A stretch of 64,000 nt of DNA, taken from the NCBI RefSeq assembly GCF_001949145.1, contig NW_019091599.1:193193-257192 (forward strand), read 5' to 3'. This stretch comes from Acanthaster planci (lineage: Eukaryota > Echinodermata > Asteroidea > Valvatida > Acanthasteridae). Made by a program: the position numbers and the translations under genes. The notes beneath the pieces are model-generated. The model did no database searches, had not been told where the DNA came from, and saw only the letters and a list, made by a program, of their open reading frames with translations. Shown one piece after another: positions 1 through 64,000 of the stretch. Position 1 is the first letter of the stretch. Each line of letters begins with the position of its first letter.

Positions 1-329
1 GGGTCAAAAGTTGAGTGGGAATCCCCGGCGCTAGTCACGGGTTGTTTAGCCAGCGAGCGAGCGAGCGGCGCCGGGGTCAAAAGGTGAGTGGAAATCCCCG
101 AGATTTTTGGGTCGATGTACTACCCAAGGGTTTTGAGCAAAAACCGGGCAAAAAGGGGCGTGTGCTCCAGAACTGTCCCTCTCCTACTACTCCCGGCACC
201 ACTGAATGTTGCTTTTAGCACCTGTGGGTGCGGGGAACGTCGCCAGCGGTGTTCGGGCGACACATTTTGGGTGTGGTTTTCTGATGCACCGGGAAGTGTT
301 GTTTTTTGCACCACAGTTTTGCATGTATT

Positions 330-497
330 TTTGTATTTTTTAAATGTATATTTTAACTGTATTTGTATTCTTAACATATTAATATAGGTGTTATTTTCAT
401 TGTTTTATATTGCAAAGCGCCTTGGAGCCTTTTTGGATAAGGGCGCTATATAAGTGTGTAATAATAATAATAGTAATACGAATATTAATAATAAAAA
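330..497 (+). repeat. LINE/SINE-type 3' tail with (ATA)n microsatellite
   Basis: The stretch holds the pattern GCAAAGCGCCTTGGAGC, then GGGCGCTATATAAG, followed by an ATAATAATAAT-rich run. Tails of this form, a small hairpin around a GCGC pair followed by a short tandem repeat, are typical of L2/CR1/Rex-like LINEs and SINEs that share their tails. The body upstream is not recognised. Confidence 0.55.
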
Positions 498-954
498 ATG
501 TGGTATTTTCCTTTTTGTCGTTTTTTAAAGAACTTTTCAACCGGACACTTTTTCAGATAATGCTAAATAAACACTGAAAAGGTAATCACAGGATGAGAAA
601 TGTACTGCTCGTGACAAGCAAAAATAGAATTTAGAATTATGGATTTATTAACAGTCTCTCTACAATCTGTGGCTAGATTCAATAACTAATGATGACCACT
701 TACATGTCATACTAGAGCAAATGAAACAAAACAATGTATTTGTATTAATATAAAAAACGAATAACCCTGAAAGTAACATGATAAACAATATGTACATTAA
801 CACATTAAAAATGATTCACTGTGGCAGTCTCTCATGATTAGTAATATTACGATTAGCCACAAAAAGTAAAACTCCTAATTCATGGTACAATGATATTTAC
901 AATGAGCAACTTTACATGTACAAAACTGGTACAATCTGATATGCATAATAACAG

Positions 955-2580
955 AATCTAAGCTCTGCCTCCAAAATTGTGATAATGGGCTCTCGTTATT
1001 ACGAAATCAGCCATAATAAAATTCCGGTTATAACAAACACAAATCTGTGGTCCCGGTGAAAACGTGCACATTTCTATGGGGAGACAATCTGTTACAGCGA
1101 AATCGCATTTTACAAAGGTTTTCTTGACTCCGTTGCCAGAACCACTGTTGACGGCCCATTTATAACGAGCGTTAATGAATCGTAGTGGTGAAAACACGTG
1201 CGCAGTGCACCACAGTGGTTTCCCGCCGGGCCGAACCGTTGCCAACGAAGGCATGGTGGAAATGCTGCAACCAGTCAATGTACAGTTCCTGCCAAAACAG
1301 GTCGTATGTTCCACTGCATCGGATACTAATGCTGCTGTACAGCTGTAAGTCGAAGAAACAATGCCGTCACGATTTGTTATTATTTTTTTTTAATTTTGTT
1401 TGCACGTTCATTCACAACAATTGATCTCATGTCCATTTTTGTGTTTTCCGTGTTCGTGAATTTAATTGGAGATTGTACTGCTCGTACTCAAAGCGAGCGT
1501 GCTTCCATAAAATTTGCAGCCGCTGTACGAGGCTTATCGCCCGCCCCGGCCAGATGCGTCACGCACGCTTACAACGCGATATGCATACATCGTTTGCCAG
1601 TTTCCTGTTCTCATGACAAGCATAGTGCACGATAACAAAAATCAAAGATTTTTTTTTACATTGATTACACGAATGCCAAAACAAAAAATCCCTTCCAAAT
1701 TCCGATAAAAATACCCCAAATAAGTGCGCTTAACTATTCTCGCATCTCAAGAGCCCAATAATCGCCCACACTGATTATTCATATTGCTGCGAAAAAAATC
1801 TAGCGTACCTTCCAATGAGACTGTGTGTTTTCATGACGTGCTTTTGCAAGACACAGCTATCCATCGCAACATCATGCTTCTTCAGCGACCATCTCGCCCG
1901 CGGGTGGCCGCGCCGCAGTGGGCGTGTAAACTCGGACTATCGATCAATCGTGTCATGCAACTGGTGTCGAAAATAATCAGGACAAGCGGAAAATTAAATA
2001 AAAATGTCTCTCCATGACACAATTCGTGTTGGAAAGGCTACTTAGTACAGGGATCAGGGCTCCAGTTGATGAGTCTTCACATTTTTCCGGGTACACACAG
2101 GCCTACATGTGCATGCCGTTTAGTTACTGTTAGCTTCGTCGTAATCCATGGCGATCGAAAATCTTTTAAAAATCCCTGGATCGATGTTTCCACATGTATT
2201 TTTATTTATTTTTCTTAAATCTTACATGCACATTAAACATGTTGTCAGTATATGACAGTGAAGTTTATTATTCTAAACACATCACAATATATTTGATTAA
2301 TCATAACCGAGAGATTAACATCAACCGCGTTCACGTGTATGCATGTACACTACATAGCATTGTAGATGATTATTGAACCTATATTAATAAGCACTGTATG
2401 CTAAGTGCTTGTCCGAGAGCTTGCGAAAAAAAACGCAAAAATACATCTTGAAAATTATTGAACCTGTTCATTCAATGCACCGTAGCCATTGCATTGCGTT
2501 CCGACTACAATGAATTTCGGATACACCGAACGATTTTACTTGGTCCCGCGGACTTCGTAATAACGAGAGTCGACTCAGTG
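955..2580 (+). mobile_element. Decayed TIR (pogo/mariner-like) element, copy 1
   Basis: The left part has GGGCTCTCGTTATTACGAAA (about 985-1004) and the right part has its near inverse at about 2552-2575, ending in GAGTCGACTCAGTG. Terminal sequences of this kind resemble pogo/Tigger ends. The interior is related, in the opposite orientation, to 39040-40795: both hold the stretches around CAACGGTTC/GAACCGTTG and the diverged CGCCATGGAT block. No transposase is visible. A small tail at about 2385-2455 matches the inverted-repeat module found at 24210-24260 and the sequence after it. Confidence 0.45.
2385..2455 (-). repeat. Fragment of the tRNA-like foldback repeat tail
   Basis: The sequence around 2390-2430 (AATAAGCACTGTATGC, then TGCTTGTCCGAGAGCTTGCG) is the inverse of 24213-24258. 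It continues into ACGCAAAAATACATCTT, which also occurs at 24735-24751. It is therefore a partial copy of the same repeat family. Confidence 0.6.
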
Positions 2581-2944
2581 CAATATGCTGACTAATTTCT
2601 GGGAGTTCCTTAGAAAAATAAACTGAACGGGATTCATTCTGATAAAAGTAACTTGTGTGCGATCAGGTGTCATTATTGTATAGGAGGACTGTTGGGCTCC
2701 GGAGACTTGAAATGCGAGCATCCACTGAGAGGCTGGTAGAAAGGGGGCAGATCACACTGTACCTTACACTAAATATTGTCGCAAAGGATTTTGCAAACCA
2801 ATGTATCAATTGGACAAGCAGTTGTTTTCTGTTGGCTTAACATTTGTACTTTATCACAGTTAAAGTGAAGCAAAGCCCATGTCCAAATAAACTGGATGGG
2901 CTGAGAGTTCTAAGCACGTCTACACAAAGTGGCTGCTTTCGAGT

Positions 2945-4023
2945 TTTATTTTTTTTCCTACAAGCAAAACAACATTTAACAAGCTTCAGCAACTACCAAC
3001 TCATTACAGCTTGCATTCGGACTTTGTAGTCATCGCTTGATGTATTCATAACCCCTATATTGCCGGGGGGAGGGATACAGGGAGTAACAGCCAAAGTTTG
3101 TTGGGTGTACATGGAATGATCCACCCAGTATGAGCACATCCCAAAAGTGAACTACAGAAATAAACCAATCTAGCAGTCAAATAGAGGAAAGAACATGACA
3201 GAATAATTTACGATTTACATGTACGGATATGGCATTACTGTAGTGCTCACTCTACGTGTATTCCATGGTCAACAATGGGCTCACACTGTAGACAACATAA
3301 ACCGGTGCAGTTGGGACTTTTCTGTGACATTTTTACAACACTTGTTTTGATCTGTAATAGTTAATAGACTATAGTATGTAACTAGGTGAAACAAGAACAA
3401 TAATGCCTTTAACAATTGAAATATGGTGAAATATGACTTTCACTGGTGAAACTCTCAACAAAATCAAGACAATTTTCAGATAAGTTACCCATTTCAAATA
3501 TCAAGTCTTAAATCCTCAACATTAAAATATGAAAATGTTTAGGTGCTCAACGTCCAATTACAGTCTTTCCTCATGCATGCTGAACTTGACTTAATTGTTT
3601 GTGTTCCATTTACGTAAGCATTTGTGTCCCAACTATTATACAACATCGACATAAACCATCATGAAAACAATGGCACTGCTTCAAAAGCCAAATGCTATTT
3701 CAAAGAAAAATGTTCTTCCTAAAGACGGTGACTCTATACCCAGTCATTCTCATCACTGACTTTGCATTAGTTAGGTAATGATCTCAGAGAAGCTCAAGCT
3801 TTGACCTGCCCAAAATACTGTACAGACAAGTCTTCCCACGGCATACTAAAACATACCAACACAAAAAAAAACCCCACAAAAAACAAACAAAAAACCCCCA
3901 ATACTCCATGCCATACAAATGACACATACACACAAAAAATGCTGTCTGAGATGAAGGGTAAGTCACAGTTAACTTATCAACTACACGTACATCATGCAAG
4001 CCTCTCTTGATTCTCCACAAGCA
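2945..4023 (-). other. Probable WDR5 3' untranslated region
   Basis: Downstream of the WDR5 stop no coding frame or recognised transposon is seen. The first canonical AATAAA on the minus strand that I notice is at 2950-2945, which would give a 3' UTR of about 1.1 kb. The stretch has an A/C-rich low-complexity run near 3860-3900. The end point is inferred only. Confidence 0.35.
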
Positions 4024-54347
<50,324 letters not shown>

Positions 54348-55673
54348 CTGTCATGGACGAGGAGAAAATATATGGTAAAATATAATGTATACATTGCCAC
54401 TGTACTTCTAGGAGAGTCAATTAAACCAGAGGAGCTCAAAAGTGGAGTCAAATGGCTTCCCAAGTGCCTTATGTGACCCGTATCACCACAAAACACTTCA
54501 CATATATTTCGATCAGGAAGATTACGAGCACTATCCACTCTTACGAACCGGTTCAGATTTTCTTTTTTACCCAGTGCTATTCTCCTTTGTAATTCAAATT
54601 TTAGCGGATAATTATTGTATGCATCCAATGCTTTTTCAATCAGATTAGACTTTTTAAAATAAATTATCTGGCATATCAGTATTCAGATCTGCTTCATTTA
54701 TCATTATGGGTTTTTATTGTTTTTTTTTCTTAGGTTTGGCCTTTTTCAACTAAGGTTTTATGTTGGTGGTTAATATATATTTCTTTTTTACCTTCTTTGT
54801 TGTCTTAAGCAAACGTATATGTTTTAAATTTTTGTATCTTGTTTTTATGTGCACATTGGGAAGAATTTCACTTTTAAAGTTTTTTTAATTGTGATGAAAT
54901 AAAATATTGAATTAATTTCATACAATAACCTTGGTACATGTATATACGGAGTAAAACTATCAGTAGAACAATACAAACAGATAAAATGAGTTTTGCTCTT
55001 TCCTGATATAATACCCTTTACATTGAATGCTGTCAAATGTTGCTGTCAAAACAAAATTGCCCAGGTGGGACTCTAACCAATGACCACTGGTATAAACGTG
55101 TAGACAATGAGATGAGGGTAGTTATTAAAGTGGTCAGCAGGGTGGTTCAGATTCAACACAGCAAGGGGTACCACCATCATTGAGTGTTAATGAAATACTG
55201 TTAGCAGTAGGGAAGAGAACAATTTCAACATTGGGTTTTCCCAAAACCGATGAGATGCAATTAACACTGCTACTCCATACTTTACTGTGAATCCTTCTAG
55301 TCTATTCCTTTCATTTTATTCATACCAGAACTCTCTGCGACTTTTCTTCAGAACGGTCTTCATGATTTTTCTTTTAAACTTTGCAAGATCATAAATTCTG
55401 ATCCCAAGATATGCATACAACCTAAAAGTGTGATGTCTTGGTGAAGTTATCAAATACATGTATTTAATCACAAATTTATGAAAATTGTTAGGTTTTAGAT
55501 ATAATTCCTACTGAATACCAAAGAAGTGGAAACAATGTCATCACACAATTTATTATAAATTTTTCAAATATTTGTGAGTTTCTCCTTGATATTATCTCTC
55601 TGATCTACATGTCCTGTTAAGGTCAAAGAGCACATACTTTATAGAGAGATATGTTTTACATAGTACCGTAATT
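54348..55673. other. Intronic stretch without recognised gene
   Basis: AT-rich sequence directly upstream of a WDR5 exon. The minus strand at about 55100-55060 contains GGTTAGAGTCCCACC, a weak B-box-like word that may be a SINE trace. The preceding WDR5 exon was looked for here and not found. Confidence 0.4.
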
Positions 55674-55677
55674 TTAA

Positions 55678-56285
55678 CCACTTCCTGCCGGGGCAGTTAT
55701 CAATGTCGATGATGCTGGGCTGGGATATTTATAATTTTTTTTTCTGTTTTCAAAATTCTTAAAAATTTCTATCTTCATTTACTGGACATTTACAAACACG
55801 TGAAGGATTGTCTGGTGGCCCCTCTAGTCTGACAGACAAAATCTATTGACGCCTGAGCCATTTCAGCCAGGCCTGCAGCCTTGTAAAAAGAGCCTAGATT
55901 GTGCGGTGATATATAACTTTCTTTTGTTCATGAACCTGGCTCAGTGCGCTGCTGACCTCTTTTCAATAGGGGCCAGATTAGCATGCAGCGGTGCTGTGTG
56001 GCTCATCACTGCGGTGGTGGAGCGCTTTTGTCCCTGGTGGTGGAGCGCTTTTGTCCCTGGTGGTAATCCGCTCGCTCTCAATGCCCCAAAGTGTGGTATA
56101 CTGTTTCAAAACAAGGCTGGATTATCTCCACTTTTGAGAGTGAAAAAATGTTGGTAATGCCCAGCAGCCTGGTCTTTTGTTCCGAGTACGGTCTTTTGTG
56201 ACAAGGCCCTGTTCCCTTTGTCCAAGTTTGGAGACCTTGTTCACACATATATAGCATACGTGTCCAGATCCCCGGCAGGAAGTGG
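55678..56285 (-). mobile_element. TTAA-type MITE family, copy 5
   Basis: The 608 bp element has TTAA at 55674-55677 and GTAA (mutated) at 56286-56289. It begins CCACTTCCTGCCGGGGCAG and ends CCCCGGCAGGAAGTGG, so the ends are perfect inverse copies over 16 bp. It has an internal tandem duplication of TGGTGGAGCGCTTTTGTCCC at about 56010-56060. Orientation as in copy 3. Confidence 0.88.
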
Positions 56286-56289
56286 GTAA

Positions 56290-58200
<1,911 letters not shown>

Positions 58201-59384
58201 ACCTTGCGATACGGATAATGAGAATAAGTTTGGAATGATGGTTATTTACATTTTTGTTGACAAAAGTTTTAGAACCCAGCAAGAAAGTACAAATGATGGT
58301 GGGGGCTTAGATGAATTAAATAAAATTTTAAGTAGGCATACCTGTTTTTTATAGGTAGGATAATCACACATGTTGAGTTAAAACCCTGAGAAACTATTCA
58401 GATTGAAGTTTTTCAAAATGAAATAAAAACTGAGGTGTACGGTATTGACCTGTTAAGCTAGTTTGTAGTTGTTTTTCATTGATGCGCATCAAAATAATTT
58501 TGTACCATAACAATTGTGCAGTAACGAAACATGTATCAGATATCCCATAGTTTATTAGACATTTTCCCCTTTCCTCAGCAAAAGTACGAAAAAAACACAA
58601 AGCGAAGCCCCATCCCTCCAAAGAGCAGAAAAAAGGGTAGAAGTCAGTCTCAAACTGATAATTTTGCTGTTTACAAGGACCAAATGGGAGAAATGGGAAT
58701 CTGAAACAAAGCTAATACATTTAATGTAATAAATGTTAAACAGAGCCCTCAGGTGTCAAATAATATCCAATCACCACTCCCCCACCCCGTATCCGGCAAG
58801 TCAGGCAGATGCCTCTATCCTTTAATTTCATCCTGGCTAGAATGTTGCCTGTGGTCTGGCAATATTATTCTGATGTGTAACATGACATGACCTCAAAGGT
58901 TCACTCTTTGCAGGACAATATCTAGAGAAAAACAAATCTAATTTGCGTTAAAGAAAGTATGTTTTCATGTGCAGGCAGGGATGTGTTACATGTGTAGTAA
59001 AAAACTGATACCATCATTAGGATTATGTGGTTGTGTGTCACGTGACTCATTGTTATAGGCAACTCTTTACAAGCCAATATTTGCAGAACTGCAAATCCCA
59101 TCTGATTAAAAGCTACAGGTAGTACATTTACAGCCAACAACGTTTTACGAGTAAAAGGTATTTTGATATGTTTAAAAGTATTACTTACATGTATAAGCTT
59201 GTTAAAATACATGTACTTTTAAACATGACAATGTTTTCAAGGGACACTCTTCACAGAACAATATCTGATGAATTACACGTATATCCAACTGATAAGATAA
59301 AATTCTTGTAACAGACATTATTCAAAACAAATACTGGTAGCCACTGAATTTTCTTGGTCCAAGTATCAAATACCTCCTCCACAT
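58201..59384. other. Intronic stretch without recognised gene
   Basis: AT-rich, no supported coding frame or repeat. ORFs on the minus strand here have no family features. Confidence 0.4.
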
Positions 59385-59389
59385 ACACT

Positions 59390-59640
59390 GTACGTGTGGG
59401 ACAAGTCTGCTAGAGAATATCTACCCAGTCACTACATATGCAAATGTCCCAAGTACCTATTGTTATTCGCTGAAAAGGCTTATCATCCACAGTACCCCCT
59501 GACTTCCCACAATGCACTGTGGTCAAGCCACCATGTTCGTCATTTTCAAAAGCGACTCAGGTTGGAATCAGAGTGGGAAGGACAGGGGGTGAGGACTGTT
59601 GGGGTAGGTATTCTCTAGCAGACTCATCCCACACATTCGT
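59390..59640. repeat. DIRS terminal inverted-repeat module, copy F
   Basis: The left arm (GTGTGGGACAAGTCTGCTAG, about 59393-59430) and right arm (CTAGCAGACTCATCCCACAC, about 59590-59636) are inverse with several mismatches. A third unit (CCTACCCCAAACAGTCACTA) follows at 59662. Confidence 0.82.
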
Positions 59641-59829
59641 GGGAGAGAAGTTGCATTCAACCTACCCCAAACAGTCACTACACATGCAGAATGGCACTGG
59701 TCTTACGTGAAGGGTTGGCCACAACACATTCACTGGACAGGATGAGCACAAATTCATAAATTGTAAATTACGATAACAAACTTGTGCACTAGAGCAGGTC
59801 AAAGACCAGACACATCATAATTAGGTCTT

Positions 59830-60820
59830 TAGGATGACTTGCCATCTACCCACTCTGCAGGAGGTCCCCTTGACCTCTGTGCTGCCGACAGTAAGATATT
59901 CTTGCCACTTGCGGAGTCCTTCTGCAAGGCATCCTTCAGAACGTAAATGGTGAAGGTAGAGGGAAACTTCTAACATGCAGCCTTGCACATGTCTGCAGTG
60001 GAAAGCCCCTGAAAATAAGACCAAGATAGCTGCCCTTACATCATGGGCTTCAATGTAGCGTTAACTTTTTTCATAAGGGCAAGATGGCCACTTTGGAATG
60101 GCAAATTTGATGGCTAAGACAGTCCAGTGGGCAACAGTGTTTCTGGCCACTGAGGTATGGGTAGTGATACATATTTGAATAATGGTCTTTTTCAGATTCT
60201 TGGTCTTTGCTGAGTACCACTTCAGTACGTGGACCAGGAAAAAGAGTTTGTCCGTGTTGTCTCTGGTGTGTAAGGCAATCAAGGGCACACAAATATCCAG
60301 CGGCTCAAATGATGGAGTCTTTGTGGGAAAACCAATAGTCAGGATGAGATGGACACCACGCGGCTCCCAGCGAATGCAACCTTCGGCAACAGAGAAGGCT
60401 TGTAGTTTACTGCCTCTTCTGGAAGTAGCCACAGCTAGGAGGAAGGCTAACTTGGTGCTGGCATGTATTAGGGATGTGTCACTGGGGGGCAGTAAGCATG
60501 TGGAGGACTTGCTTAAGTCCCAGGACATGACTAGCCGCTTGTTTGGGGGGGGGGTCAATAAACATACCATGCAGGAGATGATGAAGGGCAATGTTGTCGG
60601 AGATTGAGGACTGGTTTTTGAAGTCGGCCTGTATGGCAGCCAAGGCTGATCTGTGGTTGCCGATTAAAGAGATTTGTATCCATGAGTGAAAAAGGTACAT
60701 TAAGAAATATACAAAAGCGCTTAGAGGAGCGATGGTTGGACCACCTGGTGAAAGGCTATATTCTGCTGTTGTCAATTGTATGGGTGGATAAGAGTCGTGC
60801 CTGCTCAGCAGAAGGTTCAC
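59830..60820 (-). pseudogene. DIRS tyrosine recombinase (copy F)
   Basis: The N-terminal part reads FVYFLMYLFHSWIQISLIGN then HRSALAAIQADF (60720-60620). The middle part reads IHASTKLAFLLAVATSRRGS then KLQAFSVAEG, the first catalytic box with its arginine. VARNTVAHWTVLAIKFA and a C-terminal HDVR box (about 60050) follow, then in a shifted frame ADMCKAAC, a TAG in place of tryptophan, and KFPSTFTIYVL with the presumed catalytic tyrosine. So all catalytic residues can be found, but two frameshifts and one stop make it nonfunctional. Confidence 0.82.
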
Positions 60821-61960
60821 TGGACAATGTCCAGCATGTTAAGTGAAGGTACTTGCCTGCTGGATCCCTGACCTGGGCTGTTGGAGGATGTCTGGTCTGG
60901 TCGGGAAGACAAATGGTTGGTGAACCAAAAGCATGGTTAGTCCTGAGAACTAGTAATATCTTGCAGTGTTCACACTCTATCTTGGAGAGGACCAGAGTGA
61001 TCAGTGCGATAGGTGGGAAGGCGTATGCTAGTAGGTCGGTCTAATTGATCTGTGCAGTGTGTCTATTGCCCACACACTTAGATACCATGCACTGGTTCAA
61101 AACACCAGAAGGGTGTTGTCCACTGATAAGAAGAGATCGATGTGGGTCTCTTATCACCAAGAAGAGTGCTCTGACTATGCCGAGATGTACACTTCACTCA
61201 GTTGGGCAGAACGTTCTGTAGCAGATAGCATCTACTACTGTATTGTTGAGCCCTACAATGAGGGGTGCTTGTGAACTCGAGGAGTATCCATGAGAGTCAT
61301 GAGTACTAATCTGTCCGAGGTAATGTCCCGCTAGAACACTGCCAACTGTTGTGGATGGCTGCCAACAGGATCAGGACCGGCGGTCGTAGGTGGTGAAACG
61401 ATGTGGTCATCGGCAACATCCCCGGAATGAACACGGGGCACATGAATAAATACCCTTGTCCCTGATGGGCTTTGACTCAATCTGGGAGAGGTACGAGTTG
61501 AGGCCCTGTGCTGGCTTGGCTGCTGCAATGGGGGGACAAAAGGAGCAATGAGCAGGATAAGTCTGATGAAGTGAGGGTTTGGGTTGGCAGATGTTGCGCA
61601 ACTGAGGTTTGCTGTGTAGCCAAAGGTGCTGTTTCATGGAATGAGAGTTCTTGGTAGTCAATCCGTTTAGCATCGGCCTTCAATATGTTAAAAAAAATTG
61701 CCACTGAAAAGATCCTCTCCGTTGAGCAGGAGTTCCTAGAGGCAAGCCTTCACACTTACATAGAGAATGTGAATAGCATCTAGGGCAATGGATCTCCAGG
61801 TAGAAGTTGCAAGGCAGAGAATTCGAACGAATTGTCCAAATGCGCTGTTAATTCCTTTGTCAAGGCCGCAGAAGGCTAAAGCCGCCAAGTCCAGGGTAAC
61901 CGGAGAAGTCTCGAGAATTCCCGAGGTCTTTGGTTGACTCAGGTACTTTTGGAACTGACA

Positions 61961-64000
61961 GGAAGTTATTGAAGTGCTAAGTAGAGGTAGTTTGATGCAG
62001 CTCTATTAGAGCGCATGCTAGACAATGGTATATTCCAACAACAAAGAATATTATTACCATTCCCATGACAAAGACGTGACACCCTAGACCACGCTAGGGC
62101 AAACGTGACTTGAACTATGTCTTTAAGAAGGAGCCAGAGATACCGGTAGGTCGCCCCAAGAGAACCCATCATGATAATATATGACCAAAGTAGGATTAAT
62201 ATTTCCCGCACGGGGTAAACCTCAGCAGCCATATTAACCACTCTGATGTGGTAAATAAATGTGGTAAAGGGGCTACACACGTTTACTGTCCTCAATTTAG
62301 TCACGAATGCTAGTTGTGTCAGGCCTTGTAACAGTTACAGTAAAGAGGTCTTGGGCATGCCCACAATTATGGTAAACTTATGCCTGAAAAATGCAGGGCA
62401 GGTCACCCAAAGGTTAGGCCCATTCACGTTTGGTGTGATACCGTACTAGGTCGCCGGGGGTATATGCTATGTTTCCTATCTTACCCTGATTTTGGTGCGC
62501 GTGGCAGTCACAGGATGCTATTGGAGTGAAGCATGTGCTCTCTGACCAAGATACAACTGCTTGTGGCATACCTCATTTCCTCTCTCATATCCCATTCTCA
62601 GTGGTTGTGGCAGTCACAGGATACAACGGAAGCCAGGTCCGTGTTCCCTGCAGAGGAGCATTTCTGGTCGTAGCCAGTGTGAGTTAAGTCATTCCGGGTG
62701 AAAGGACCAGTTGAGGCATGGTTGGATGTTCTGGAGATATCACATTGAAACCTGGGGTTGCGGATGGGCTGTGGTGGTCTAACACACAGTCATTTTGCAT
62801 GTCCAAATTCAATTACAGTCACAGAGCCAATGGTATTACAGTCCCACAGCTATCCACAGTGTACGGACTGATAGGATGGCACAATTCTGTGCCTTATTTC
62901 ATGTAGTTCTTCATGCTTTACTTCAGGTATCGGTGATCTCCGCTGTAAATGAACTTGCGTTCTTTATTTGCACGGAGCTCACGATTCTGGATCTCAGGTA
63001 GGTGTTCTCTGAAGTACATGTATATTATCCTACTGCATTGTTCACCCGGCGCCTGACTATATCGTGCTGGTGTTGGTTCGCGAAGTCCGCTGATGTCACT
63101 CTGCAGACTTCGCACACTTGTGCTTCCGTCGTGTTCCCCGCATTCCTATGCATGTGGCAACGTATAAGGTTGTAGGGGGCTGACTTTTAAATATCACTGC
63201 AGCGCACATGCAATCGGGTGGAGATTTGAATCAGCTTCCCACAGCAAAGCGACCAGACTGGTCCTGATCTTACATTTTGAGTGATTGGGGTTTTCTTTGT
63301 TTTTCAATTGTTTCAGTGTGTTCCGTGTGCTGCCGGTAACATTTTGGAAACTGCTTGTGTCTTGTGATAACGTGACTGTGAACATAATTATAAATCTCCG
63401 TTGGATAAATTAAGCGCCTTTTTAGGGAATCCCTTTCCTCCTATAAGTGTATGCATTTGTAACACCTGGTTAGTCGAAGAGCACTGTATGATGAAAGTTT
63501 AATAATAATATAAATAATGATCGTTCTTCTGCTGAAGAACTGATTGTCTGGACTATTGTCACAGCTACGGTGGCCAAGCTCATAGTCTCATTAATTTCAC
63601 ACCCGTCATATCCTCTCAGGCCATTTTGGAAACTGAACAAATAAATCATGGATTTTTTGGCCTGTTTTAATTCAACCCACAATTGAGACAATTGGAAATA
63701 GGTTTCACCTGGCAAGCTACGCAGTATGTGTCATCATCAATACTTTCTCCAGCACGGATAACACAGTGCATGTAGGCCTATATGTGTGCATGTCTACTGT
63801 ATAACAGAAAAACCTGAGCTTGTCATCTGCGATGTGCGGACTAGAACTTGCGAAAAATAACTCTACCCCAACATTTGAGTCATTCTTCATCGCTCCACTG
63901 AACTTACTGTGCAACTAACTGTGCACTTTTACATGTTGTTTAAATAGCCATGTGTATGGTTCGCATACCGAGCAGTCGACTTGTTCCTAGAAGTAGTACA
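61961..64000. other. Intronic stretch with a tandem repeat trace
   Basis: Two diverged units at about 62500-62580 and 62600-62660 (GCAGTCACAGGATAC...TGTTCCCTG) relate to the tandem repeat at 22325-22600. No gene is supported. The minus-strand ORFs at 63115-62918 and 63715-63470 are unrecognised. The missing WDR5 exons were not found here. Confidence 0.4.

Larger units (their letters stand above)
59385..61960 (-). mobile_element. DIRS-like retrotransposon, copy F (3' half)
   Basis: In minus orientation: a region matching copy D 37930-37800 between gag and RT (61560-61330), RNase H C-terminal remnant (about 61080-60960), tyrosine recombinase (60820-59830), then the terminal module (59690-59390). 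The right terminus and gag are not found, so the 5' end is truncated or rearranged near 61960. Confidence 0.78.

Noticed and set aside
55320-55440. Next upstream WDR5 exon
   Set aside because: Minus-strand translation does not give the expected VRIWD or LPAHSDPVSA residues in any frame. No exon was found up to 64000.
62918-63115. Possible exon of a second gene on the minus strand
   Set aside because: A 65-codon ORF with no recognisable motif. Splice-like ends can be found but nothing supports coding.

Overview
This is intronic, transposon-rich DNA of a multicellular animal. The only host gene I can support is the 3' half of WDR5, encoding a seven-bladed WD40 propeller protein of the SET1/MLL histone H3K4 methyltransferase complexes. 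It lies on the minus strand as six short exons (56, 47, 76, 109, 88 and 101 bp) at 54347-54292, 25712-25666, 23540-23465, 8926-8818, 6638-6551 and 4124-4024. Together they make 158 codons plus a stop, matching human residues about 177-334 without a gap. The first five blades' worth of exons should lie beyond base 64000. Strong protein conservation with introns of 2-29 kb, DIRS and Penelope retroelements, TTAA and TA transposons and L2/CR1-like LINEs suggest a marine invertebrate, perhaps an invertebrate deuterostome or lophotrochozoan. I cannot name the species.

Layout. 1-2600: LINE-like tail and a decayed TIR element. 2600-8930: WDR5 exons 3'-most, with a Harbinger transposase fragment, a DIRS leader fragment and two TTAA MITEs between them. 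8930-23465 (14.5 kb intron): DIRS copies A, B and C, an L2-like LINE tail, a Harbinger Myb-like gene remnant, a hAT-like MITE and a tRNA-derived SINE. 23465-25712: two exons separated by a 27-bp-TIR transposon that carries a tRNA-like foldback and an assembly gap. 25712-54292 (28.6 kb intron): an APE-type LINE, a gypsy-like remnant with a pogo-like MITE in its LTR, DIRS copy D split by a 2.2 kb TIR element which itself holds a TTAA MITE, an L2-like LINE 5' part, a zinc-finger-like fragment, and DIRS copy E split by a Penelope-like element. 54348-64000: further intron with TTAA elements and DIRS copy F.

The six sizeable DIRS copies all lie on the minus strand, the same strand as WDR5. Between them they show every expected module: gag-like ORF1, reverse transcriptase, RNase H, tyrosine recombinase, inverted termini and internal palindrome. 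No copy is intact. All transposon genes seen are broken by stops, frameshifts, deletions, nested insertions or assembly gaps (24289-24685 and 50459-50574).
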